In this document: piece by piece, positions 1 through 5,929 of the stretch | Numbering within the stretch: position 1 is the first letter of the stretch | Layout: every line of letters starts with the position of its first letter | Source of the DNA: Ilumatobacteraceae bacterium | GTDB taxonomy: Bacteria; Actinomycetota; Acidimicrobiia; Acidimicrobiales; Ilumatobacteraceae | DNA length: 31,043 nucleotides | Direction: 5' to 3' | NCBI GenBank assembly: GCA_030728545.1 | Contig: JANQZQ010000053.1 | Coordinates: 1 to 31,043, forward strand | The notes under the pieces: generated by a model | What the model saw: only the letters and a program-made list of their open reading frames with translations | What the model was told of the DNA's origin: nothing | The model's database searches: none | Program-made: the position numbers and the translations under genes

Positions 1-54
1 TCGAGACGCGATTTAGCGTCGAGACCTGGCGGTGCGTCGAGACGCGATTTAGCG
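1..54. repeat. 18-bp tandem repeat at window edge, three units
   Basis: Three 18-bp units begin with TCGAGAC at 1, 19 and 37. Units 1 and 3 are identical (TCGAGACGCGATTTAGCG). The middle unit keeps only the first 7 bases and the final GCG. The first unit and its junction contain GACGC-GATTTA-GCGTC, a 5-bp inverted repeat that could form a hairpin. The last unit overlaps the stop codon of the minus-strand gene ending at 49. The array may continue upstream of the window, so its full length is unknown. Confidence 0.8.
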
Positions 55-585
55 TTTTTGTTGCCGGCGCTCGCGCCGTGCGGCACGCTTCGCTGCTTGC
101 TCGGCCGCATTCGCTTGCACCGGCATCGCAACTTCGCCGGCGGGTATTTTGAAGCGGTCATCTTCGGTGACCAAGCGACGAAATCCACCTAGTGCGGCCG
201 AATACTGCACAGCCATGAGCCGCACCGCATCGAGTGTGAACTTGTCGATCGCTGCCGGAATCACTGCCTGCAGGTCTTCGAACGACGGGTCGTCGCTGGC
301 GTCACCGAGGGTGTCAACGAAATATTCGGTGCACGGCTCGCTCAACAGCACGCCAGCGTCGATGATGGCTTTGCGAGCCACCATTCCGGTGCGAACGTTC
401 GCGGCCAAGGTGTCGGCTTCGTCGAATGCACCACGGCGCAAACCAACAGCGCGAGCGAATGGGTCGCGCAACGCTTCGGGCAGAGCCTGGGCAAGCGCAC
501 CTAATGACTGGTCACTAATGGTGGCGAATACGGCGATGTAACGCCGCTCGACAATAATTTGATCGCGGGCCAAGTTCATGGGCAT
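49..585 (-). CDS. Uncharacterised cytoplasmic protein with basic C-terminal tail
   Basis: I do not recognise this 178-residue protein. No signal peptide or membrane segment is visible. The body is mostly Ala/Leu-rich and looks alpha-helical. The last 20 residues are strongly basic and Ala-rich (AAKRAARRERRQQKR), which could bind nucleic acid or ribosomes. The ATG at 585 is chosen because an AGGGG lies 10 nt upstream (596-600); an ATG two codons later (579) is also possible. It follows cspA on the same strand, 75 bp downstream, so it may be co-transcribed with it. The stop codon lies inside the 18-bp edge repeat. It is probably a real gene because its codon use is consistent over its length. 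Confidence 0.6.
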   Translation of the reverse strand: MPMNLARDQIIVERRYIAVFATISDQSLGALAQALPEALRDPFARAVGLRRGAFDEADTLAANVRTGMVARKAIIDAGVLLSEPCTEYFVDTLGDASDDPSFEDLQAVIPAAIDKFTLDAVRLMAVQYSAALGGFRRLVTEDDRFKIPAGEVAMPVQANAAEQAAKRAARRERRQQKR

Positions 586-595
586 AGCTCATTGA

Positions 596-600
596 CCCCT
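596..600 (-). promoter_or_regulatory. Ribosome binding site of the gene starting at 585
   Basis: AGGGG on the minus strand, 10 nt before the ATG at 585. It favours that start over the in-frame ATG at 579. Confidence 0.5.
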
Positions 601-601
601 T

Positions 602-631
602 GAATCAATTCGAATCAGTTCGAATCACATC
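602..631. repeat. 10-bp tandem repeat, three units (GAATCANNTC)
   Basis: Units GAATCAATTC, GAATCAGTTC and GAATCACATC lie back to back in the 75-bp gap between cspA and the next minus-strand gene. The first two unit junctions create TTCGAA palindromes. On the minus strand the array would lie in the leader of the downstream gene. No function can be assigned. Confidence 0.6.
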
Positions 632-638
632 GGGACAG

Positions 639-654
639 ACGGGGAAAGCCCCGT
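639..654 (-). terminator. Hairpin just after cspA (possible terminator or attenuator)
   Basis: ACGGGG and CCCCGT arms around a 4-base loop, starting 6 nt after the cspA stop codon. No U-tract follows in the direction of transcription, so this is not a classical intrinsic terminator. It may protect the cspA 3' end or cause partial termination before the downstream gene. Confidence 0.4.
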
Positions 655-660
655 GGCAAG

Positions 661-864
661 TCAGCCGATGACTTTGACGTTGTTGGCTTCGACGCCCTTG
701 CGACCTTCGCCGAGTTCGAACTCGACTTGTTGGCCAGCCTGGAGCGACTTGCGCCCGGTGCCTTCGATGTTGGAGAAGTGAACGAACACATCTGAATCGC
801 CATCGCGAGAGATGAATCCAAAACCCTTTTCATCATTGAAGAACTTCACGGTACCTGTTGCCAT
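661..864 (-). CDS. cspA: Cold-shock domain protein (CspA family)
   Basis: This 67-residue single-domain OB-fold protein binds single-stranded RNA and DNA and acts as an RNA chaperone in cold or stationary-phase adaptation. Both ribonucleoprotein motifs are present: KGFGFI (RNP1) near residues 13-18 and VFVHF (RNP2) near 26-30. It opens with the typical TGTVKFFN and ends in a short acidic/basic stretch. The ATG at 864 matches the family start; a GTG two codons upstream (870) is in frame. No convincing Shine-Dalgarno sequence precedes it. A perfect 20-bp palindrome sits 26 bp upstream, and a hairpin follows the stop. The family call is firm; which cold-shock paralogue this is cannot be said. 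Confidence 0.95.
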   Translation of the reverse strand: MATGTVKFFNDEKGFGFISRDGDSDVFVHFSNIEGTGRKSLQAGQQVEFELGEGRKGVEANNVKVIG

Positions 865-890
865 AACCACTCATTTCGTTGTTTGCTATT

Positions 891-910
891 GACATATCGA
901 TCGATATGTC
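891..910. promoter_or_regulatory. Perfect 20-bp palindrome upstream of cspA, candidate operator
   Basis: GACATATCGATCGATATGTC is its own reverse complement. It lies between the cspA start (864) and the end of the next minus-strand gene (969), where the cspA promoter must be. A dimeric repressor site covering the -10 region is the simplest reading. No regulator for it is identified in the window. The stretch 911-968 shows nothing else. Confidence 0.6.
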
Positions 911-968
911 TTATGGCCAGACTACTGACGCACTTGGCGGTTTCCTAGCCCAGGCGAACAATTTTGTG

Positions 969-1784
969 CTAACGCAAAATTACCGCCTGCAACTCGCGCA
1001 CCCGAATGCCGTAGGGGGCGCCAAGCCGCAGATCCGGCAGGCGCCCGGACACCCCAACGTTGGTACGCCAGGTAATCGACCACACCACGTCGAGCCGAGC
1101 ACGAAAGACGCCCCCTTGCTGGTGGGTAGACGGAATGGCGTATTCATAGGTGCAGTCGGAGTCAACGAAGCTCGGCAGCAACGGCGACCACGACAAGCCC
1201 GGGCCATCGCAGTCGGCCACGTCGCCCGTGCCGTCACCGGGGTGGAATTCGAGCGATGACGGCGTGGCCGTGGTGGTCATGGTGACGATTCCCCGCGGCG
1301 TGGGCACCCGTGCTGTGACCGATATGGGTCGCCACAACGCAGGGTGCACCCAAAACCACGTGGGGGTTTTGACGATTCCCCTGTGGGGTGCCGGAGAAAA
1401 ATGGTGCAGCAACTGCGGCACGCGGTCGCGCACCACATCTCGTGTCGACTCGGCTGCGGTTTCTACCGAAATATCGGGCAACCACACCAGGCGAGATTCG
1501 CCATTGCGTTCACAGTTGTACAGCGTCCAAGAGATGCCGTTCCAATATCGAATGGTCAGACCTGCTCGCACGCCAAGTTGGTGCATGCTTTCTGGTAGCA
1601 CCCATTCGCAGCGATCAAGCGACGTGTCACCCTCGTAAGAAATTCCGGCATAGATGTGTTCGCCATCGATGCCTGCTTCGGCGGCGTTGGCTGGTGTGGC
1701 GTGCGGGGAAAAAATAGCCAGCAAGATTGCGACAGCCAGCGTGGCAGCCGCAAAGGGGCGGGGAACACACCAGCGAATGTTCAT
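969..1784 (-). CDS. Exported protein of unknown function
   Basis: This 271-residue protein has a classical signal peptide: an arginine-containing N-terminus, a hydrophobic core at about residues 12-25 (AATLAVAILLAIF), and a likely signal peptidase site after ANA near residue 34. The mature part has paired cysteines (EYDxx..C and NCERN-type positions) and a TWFWVHPALW stretch, resembling beta-rich exported proteins of actinobacteria that lack a named function. The ATG at 1784 overlaps the upstream stop as ATGA, so translation is coupled to the lipoprotein gene at 1781-2446. A longer in-frame extension to 1871 lies inside that gene and lacks any reason to be used. The two products probably act together at the cell surface. 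That is inference from coupling, not from homology. Confidence 0.7.
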   Translation of the reverse strand: MNIRWCVPRPFAAATLAVAILLAIFSPHATPANAAEAGIDGEHIYAGISYEGDTSLDRCEWVLPESMHQLGVRAGLTIRYWNGISWTLYNCERNGESRLVWLPDISVETAAESTRDVVRDRVPQLLHHFSPAPHRGIVKTPTWFWVHPALWRPISVTARVPTPRGIVTMTTTATPSSLEFHPGDGTGDVADCDGPGLSWSPLLPSFVDSDCTYEYAIPSTHQQGGVFRARLDVVWSITWRTNVGVSGRLPDLRLGAPYGIRVRELQAVILR

Positions 1785-2446
1785 GGCGCACAAAACCGCA
1801 CGGCGGGCGAGCGACGCTCGATTCGTCGCGACCACAGTTGCCAAGACTCGTTCACCTTGGCCAGAGTCCACTCCACTCGGCGTGTCCAGATTGTGGAATC
1901 AAAAATGATGTCACCAAGTTCGGTGTCGGCCATGCTGGCGTCAAAATAAATACGTGTGTCGTATTCGCATGTGGTGAGCCGTACGCGATCACTTGATGTA
2001 AACGTGAGTGCCTCTAGTGACCACTCCAAACGGCCCTCGTCGGGCTTGGTGCGCAGTTGCTCGTTGGCATAAAAGGCCAGCGCTTCACCAAGCCGTGTGC
2101 GCTCGGGTGAGTCGGGGGCGGTGAAGCGTGCGATGTCGCAGCGCACGGGGCGTTGAAAACACCCGACCCACTGCGCCAGCAATGCAGTAAATGATTGCTC
2201 GACATCCTGCGGGGTGGAGTCGCTGGGCTGTGCGGAGTCGCCGGGCTGGGCGGGGCGAGCAACCACGTCAGCAGCGGGTGCTGCAAGCTCATCGGGCGGC
2301 GAAAACTCAGCCGGTGTTACAGACTGTGTTTTTGATAGTGCCGAGTCGAAACTTAGTTCGGTTGGGGCTGCACATCCAGTGGCCAGCACCACCGCAACGC
2401 ACACGTAAGCACACGCATAAACACCCAGTCGTCGTTGACGCGGCAT
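1781..2446 (-). CDS. Putative lipoprotein of unknown function
   Basis: This 221-residue protein has a lipoprotein signal: positive N-terminus, hydrophobic stretch and lipobox LATGC with the lipidated Cys at residue 25. A Pro/Ala/Ser/Asp-rich linker (about 40-80) precedes a folded domain with four further cysteines, including the pair in the segment around WVGCFQRPVRC. The final RFCAP places a cysteine almost at the C-terminus. The start at ATG 2446 is supported by AAGGAG 6 nt upstream, one of the clearest ribosome binding sites here. It is followed by an exported protein whose start overlaps this stop (ATGA). I do not recognise the family. The pair could be an envelope complex. Confidence 0.75.
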   Translation of the reverse strand: MPRQRRLGVYACAYVCVAVVLATGCAAPTELSFDSALSKTQSVTPAEFSPPDELAAPAADVVARPAQPGDSAQPSDSTPQDVEQSFTALLAQWVGCFQRPVRCDIARFTAPDSPERTRLGEALAFYANEQLRTKPDEGRLEWSLEALTFTSSDRVRLTTCEYDTRIYFDASMADTELGDIIFDSTIWTRRVEWTLAKVNESWQLWSRRIERRSPAVRFCAP

Positions 2447-2452
2447 ACATGG

Positions 2453-2458
2453 CTCCTT
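2453..2458 (-). promoter_or_regulatory. Ribosome binding site of the lipoprotein gene at 2446
   Basis: AAGGAG on the minus strand, 6 nt before the ATG. It fixes the start. The rest of the 143-bp divergent gap to 2590 shows no clear inverted repeat. Confidence 0.7.
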
Positions 2459-2568
2459 GTTTGTCGTAGCGAATATGGCTTGGCACGCTTGACTACCAAC
2501 TCGGAACCAAGCATGACTTTGTCAGATGTGTGCCCCGGGCTGCGTAATCGTGCGTTGATTTTTTTCGG

Positions 2569-2574
2569 TAGCAT
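2569..2574 (+). promoter_or_regulatory. Possible -10 box for the HelD-like gene
   Basis: TAGCAT fits the actinobacterial TANNNT -10 pattern, 15 nt before the ATG at 2590. No Shine-Dalgarno sequence follows, so the leader would be only about 8 nt. The spacing is less neat than at other genes here. Confidence 0.3.
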
Positions 2575-2589
2575 TCATAAACCCAAAAA

Positions 2590-4704
2590 ATGACTGACCA
2601 GTCCAACCACCCCGATCTCGCCGACGAACAAGCGCACATTGACCGCGCCTATCGGGCCCTTGTTGACGTGCGGGAACGGGCCCTGGCCGTGCGCAACCTG
2701 ACCGAGGGGCAGCGCGGCGGCACCTTTCAAGAGCGTTATGAGCGCAACTACTTTGACGAAAAACTGGTGCAAATGCTCAACGGGCTCGACATTGGGGATG
2801 CTGCCTTGGCATTTGGCCGCATCGACCGCACCCCCGATGGTGGCGGCAACCCCGAGGCTTTTCACATCGGTCGGCTGGCGGTGGCAGATGCGGACAGCAA
2901 CCAGTTGATTGTCGATTGGCGTGCACCCGTTGCCGAACCGTTTTATCGGGCGACGGGTCGCGAAACGATGCAACTCATGCGTCGTCGGCACTTCATGATG
3001 GAAAGCCGACAACTCGTGGCCATCGAAGACGAGCTCTTTGGCGCCAACCGACTCGGCATCGGGCGCGACGACGGCCTCGACACGCCACAGTTGCGCGGCC
3101 AAAGCACCTTGCTCGCAGCACTCAGCAAAGGCCGCAGTGGCCAGCTGGGCGACATCGTCGCCACGATTCAGTCAGAACAAGACGTCATTATTCGAGCACC
3201 AAACAAGGGCGTGTTGGTGGTGCAGGGTGGGCCGGGCACTGGCAAGACCGTCGTTGCGTTGCATCGTGCTGCATATTTGTTGTACACGTTTCGATTTCCA
3301 CTCGCCGATCAAGGTGTATTGGTCATCGGGCCCAACCGAGTGTTCTTGCGTTACATCGAACGGGTTTTGCCGTCGTTGGGCGAATCCGGCGTGCGCGAAG
3401 CGGTGCTCGGAGATCTCGTCAGCGATGTTCACTATGGGGCAGTCGATACGCCGTTGGCGCGCCGCACAAAAGGCGATTTGCGCATGGTCGAAGTTTTGCA
3501 ACGAGCAGTACGCGACCGCCAACGAGCACTGAAAGAACCATTCGAGTTGCCGTACGGCGGCGGATACCTGCGTTTGCAGCCAAGTGATACCGCACGTGTG
3601 GTGAAAGAAGCAGCGCGTCGTAGTCGGCGACACAACGAACTGTGTCGAGCAGTCGAAGGTGAATTGGTGTCGATGCTGATGCCGATGATGCGCGATGAAG
3701 AACACACTTTGACCACTGCGCGAGCACGACTGCGCGAGATCCCCGAGTTTCGCGCACTCGTGTTTCGCATCTGGCCGGCGTTGTCGGCAGCCGAATTGTT
3801 GCACGACCTTTTCGGTTCAAAGGCACTGCTCAAGTCGGCAGGCCGCAACCTGTTGTCAGACGCTGAGATCGAGTCGCTGTATCGTCCTCGGGCTGCCGAA
3901 TTGAGCGCTGCCAAGTTCAGTGACGCCGATGTGGCACTGCTTGACGAAGCTCGACACATGCTTGGCCCCAGGCCGCGCAAAGGTGGCGTTATTGAAGAGG
4001 CCGATGAAATCGAAACCTACGGCCACATCGTGGTTGACGAAGTGCAGGACTTAACTCCGCTGCAGTTGCGCATGGTGGGGCGTCGGTCGCTCAACGGGGC
4101 AATGACGGTGGTGGGCGATATCGCCCAGGCCACTGGGCCATTTGCACCCCACGACTGGAGCGACGTGCTGGCGCTACTTCCTAAGAACCGTGACGCAACG
4201 GTTGCTGAATTGTCGGTGGGGTACCGCATCCCGCGCCAAATTATGGAGTTGGCCGCCCGACTACTGCCCACTGCAGCACCGCAGCAGACCCCGCCGACAG
4301 CCGTGCGCGAAGGCGATGCTGAACCTCGCATCATTAAGACGTCTCGCGAGCAGCTGTTTGCTGCAGTAGCCAAAGAGGCCCGCACGCTGGTGGCCGAGCT
4401 CGCCACTGGCCGCGTGGGCATCGTGTGCCCCGACAATTTGGTGGATGCACTGTCGTCGTCGCTTGAATCAAATGGCGTGAAGTTTGGTCGGGCAGGGGCC
4501 AGTGCACTTGAGGCCACATTGACGGTGGTGCCGGTCAGCTTGGTAAAAGGTCTAGAGATGGACGGTGTGGTCGTGGTCGAGCCAACCGATATTTATGAGT
4601 CTGTTGATGCTGGGCCACGCGGGTTGTATGTCGCCCTCACGCGTTCCACCCAGCGCCTTGTTGTGGTGCACTCGCGCGAGTTGCCAGTCGAACTGCGTGA
4701 CTAG
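2590..4704 (+). CDS. HelD-type RNA polymerase-recycling ATPase (UvrD/Rep-like, superfamily 1)
   Basis: A 704-residue superfamily 1 ATPase of the HelD group, which pries stalled RNA polymerase off DNA and, in actinobacteria (HelR), can displace rifamycins. The N-terminus (residues 1-45) is helical and coiled-coil-like, as in the HelD arm that enters the polymerase secondary channel. Next comes the family segment LIVDWRAPVAEPFY. Walker A is GGPGTGKT at 213-220, and Walker B is VDEVQDL at 482-488. A GYRIP motif and a C-terminal VALTRSTQRLVVVH segment (motif VI region) complete both RecA lobes. Length matches actinobacterial HelD. It stands alone, divergent from the lipoprotein pair and convergent with the gene at 4738. 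Whether it affects rifamycin tolerance cannot be read from sequence. Confidence 0.9.
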   Translation: MTDQSNHPDLADEQAHIDRAYRALVDVRERALAVRNLTEGQRGGTFQERYERNYFDEKLVQMLNGLDIGDAALAFGRIDRTPDGGGNPEAFHIGRLAVADADSNQLIVDWRAPVAEPFYRATGRETMQLMRRRHFMMESRQLVAIEDELFGANRLGIGRDDGLDTPQLRGQSTLLAALSKGRSGQLGDIVATIQSEQDVIIRAPNKGVLVVQGGPGTGKTVVALHRAAYLLYTFRFPLADQGVLVIGPNRVFLRYIERVLPSLGESGVREAVLGDLVSDVHYGAVDTPLARRTKGDLRMVEVLQRAVRDRQRALKEPFELPYGGGYLRLQPSDTARVVKEAARRSRRHNELCRAVEGELVSMLMPMMRDEEHTLTTARARLREIPEFRALVFRIWPALSAAELLHDLFGSKALLKSAGRNLLSDAEIESLYRPRAAELSAAKFSDADVALLDEARHMLGPRPRKGGVIEEADEIETYGHIVVDEVQDLTPLQLRMVGRRSLNGAMTVVGDIAQATGPFAPHDWSDVLALLPKNRDATVAELSVGYRIPRQIMELAARLLPTAAPQQTPPTAVREGDAEPRIIKTSREQLFAAVAKEARTLVAELATGRVGIVCPDNLVDALSSSLESNGVKFGRAGASALEATLTVVPVSLVKGLEMDGVVVVEPTDIYESVDAGPRGLYVALTRSTQRLVVVHSRELPVELRD

Positions 4705-4737
4705 TTACGGCTAACTACTGCCGCCAGAGTGATACAG

Positions 4738-5208
4738 CTATTGCACGTTGAGTGAAGCAAGCGCCAGCCGCAGAAACGCATTTGCTTTTCCGGCATCTGC
4801 CGGGCGATTGCGTTCAACTGCACTGCGGGCAAGTTCAATGACGCGTCGCAGGTCGTAGGTGAGTTGATCGGCCAGCTCGCCATATTGAGCCACGATCAAC
4901 GGCTCGATGTATGCCCAGGCAGCGTTGATGCTCACGAGATGCTCACGCGCTGCATCGCGATCGGTAACAAATATTGCCTGGCTGAGCAGGTCGACTTCGT
5001 TGCGCAAAATCACTGTGAGTTCGGCCAATGTCGCGTCAGCCGAAACGTTCGGTGAAATGGTGCTGTTGACTTGGCCGTCAACGGTGGTGGCTGGTGCGTC
5101 AAGCTCGATGATTTCGGTGGCGCAACCCGTGGCGACAAATGCCGTCGTAAATGTCATCACCGTTGTGAACGCCACGACCTTGGTTCGAAGCAAACCCTGC
5201 GCAATCAT
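4738..5208 (-). CDS. Small putative lipoprotein downstream of dtxR
   Basis: A 156-residue protein with a lipoprotein signal: KVVAFTTVMTFTTAFVATGC with the lipidated Cys at residue 29. A short Thr/Ser-rich linker precedes a helical domain (about 60-156) rich in Leu, Ala, Arg and Glu. No further cysteine or histidine cluster suggests direct metal binding. It starts 6 bp after the dtxR stop on the same strand, so the two are almost certainly co-transcribed. A role in metal handling at the membrane, controlled by the DtxR regulator, is an attractive inference, but nothing in the protein itself proves it. I do not recognise the family. Confidence 0.7.
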   Translation of the reverse strand: MIAQGLLRTKVVAFTTVMTFTTAFVATGCATEIIELDAPATTVDGQVNSTISPNVSADATLAELTVILRNEVDLLSQAIFVTDRDAAREHLVSINAAWAYIEPLIVAQYGELADQLTYDLRRVIELARSAVERNRPADAGKANAFLRLALASLNVQ

Positions 5209-5214
5209 GACGTG

Positions 5215-5883
5215 CTACTGCGTGACGAGCAGTCGCGCGCTGACAAACGAATCAAGGGTTGCGGCATGATCGGTGGTGTTGTGCACGATGAGCTGTGCTG
5301 CACCGTCGCGGTGTTCGACAAGCGTGCATTCGCGACCGGGCGTGATGTGTTGTGATTGCAGGTCGCGGAGCGCACCATCACGCTCTTCGATTTCTTCGGG
5401 AATACGCACCACGGTAAATCGTGTGCCTTTGGCAACCTTGGCCAGCGCGGTCACTGCCACATTGCTGGGCGCCGTGCCTGGAATCGGGTTGCCGTGCGGG
5501 CACGTGGTGGGGTTGCCCAGCAAGCGAACGAGACCTTCTTCGACGTCGGCACTGATTACGTGCTCCCACTTGCAGGCTTCGTGGTGGGCGCGCTCCCACG
5601 GGAGCCCGATGACGTCGATAAGAAACCGTTCGGCTAGCCGGTGGCGGCGCACAATTCGCGACGCCAGCTCTTCGCCTTTAGCGGTGAGTTGGAGTTGGGC
5701 TTGGTCAACTTTCAGCAATGAGGCGGCCTCCATGCGCTTCACCATTTCTGACACCGAGGCACGTGACACATTCAGCCGTTCGGCTAGCCGAGCCTGGATG
5801 ATTTCGGCTTGGTCCTCGCGCATTTCGTAGATGCACTCGCAGTATTCCTCGAAGGCGGGATGATGCTCACCAACCACGGGCAT
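5215..5883 (-). CDS. DtxR/IdeR/MntR-family metal-dependent repressor
   Basis: This 222-residue regulator has the full DtxR layout: N-terminal winged helix (residues 8-75, recognition helix near VSRASVSEMVKRME), dimerisation/metal domain (76-140), and a C-terminal FeoA/SH3-like domain (about 150-222). It represses iron or manganese genes when metal-loaded. Using C. diphtheriae DtxR numbering plus two, H81, E85, H100, C104, E107 and H108 match known metal ligands (family hallmark CKWEH). The position of DtxR Met10 is Glu12, which is nearer to the acidic ligand of Mn-sensing MntR, so the metal could be Fe or Mn. The ATG at 5883 is chosen because TACGCT lies 7 nt upstream, fitting a leaderless promoter; extending to 6048 would run into lhr. 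An inverted repeat covers the divergent promoters. Confidence 0.93.
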   Translation of the reverse strand: MPVVGEHHPAFEEYCECIYEMREDQAEIIQARLAERLNVSRASVSEMVKRMEAASLLKVDQAQLQLTAKGEELASRIVRRHRLAERFLIDVIGLPWERAHHEACKWEHVISADVEEGLVRLLGNPTTCPHGNPIPGTAPSNVAVTALAKVAKGTRFTVVRIPEEIEERDGALRDLQSQHITPGRECTLVEHRDGAAQLIVHNTTDHAATLDSFVSARLLVTQ

Positions 5884-5890
5884 GGCGCTC

Positions 5891-5896
5891 AGCGTA
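5891..5896 (-). promoter_or_regulatory. -10 box of dtxR (leaderless promoter)
   Basis: TACGCT on the minus strand fits TANNNT and ends 7 nt before the dtxR ATG, the spacing expected for a leaderless transcript. It partly overlaps one arm of the inverted repeat at 5894-5920. Confidence 0.5.
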
Positions 5897-5920
5897 CCTA
5901 TCGGCACACCGAGTAGGTAC
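5894..5920. promoter_or_regulatory. Inverted repeat between dtxR and lhr, candidate operator
   Basis: Perfect 7-bp arms GTACCTA (5894-5900) and TAGGTAC (5914-5920). Inside them, TCGG (5901-5904) and CCGA (5909-5912) extend the dyad with one unpaired base. The outer ends touch the putative -10 boxes of both divergent genes, so a bound dimer would block both. The CCTA/TAGG bases recall DtxR-family sites, but in everted order relative to the classical IdeR box. Autoregulation by DtxR is inference. Confidence 0.6.
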
Positions 5921-5923
5921 TCT
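5918..5923 (+). promoter_or_regulatory. -10 box of lhr (leaderless promoter)
   Basis: TACTCT fits TANNNT and ends 6 nt before the GTG at 5930. This supports that start rather than the ATG at 5882. Confidence 0.5.
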
Positions 5924-5929
5924 TCGGCA

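Noticed and set aside
1..54. Possible CRISPR array
   Set aside because: Units are only 18 bp, directly adjacent with no spacers, and there are no cas genes.
605..631. Sequence resembling a tRNA T-loop (GTTCGAATC)
   Set aside because: The flanks cannot form a 5-bp T-stem and no acceptor or anticodon arm is present. The match comes from the 10-bp repeats.
2916..3587. Plus-strand frame of 223 codons overlapping the HelD-like gene
   Set aside because: It is out of frame with the Walker A-containing gene, and its Arg/His-rich translation shows no motif.
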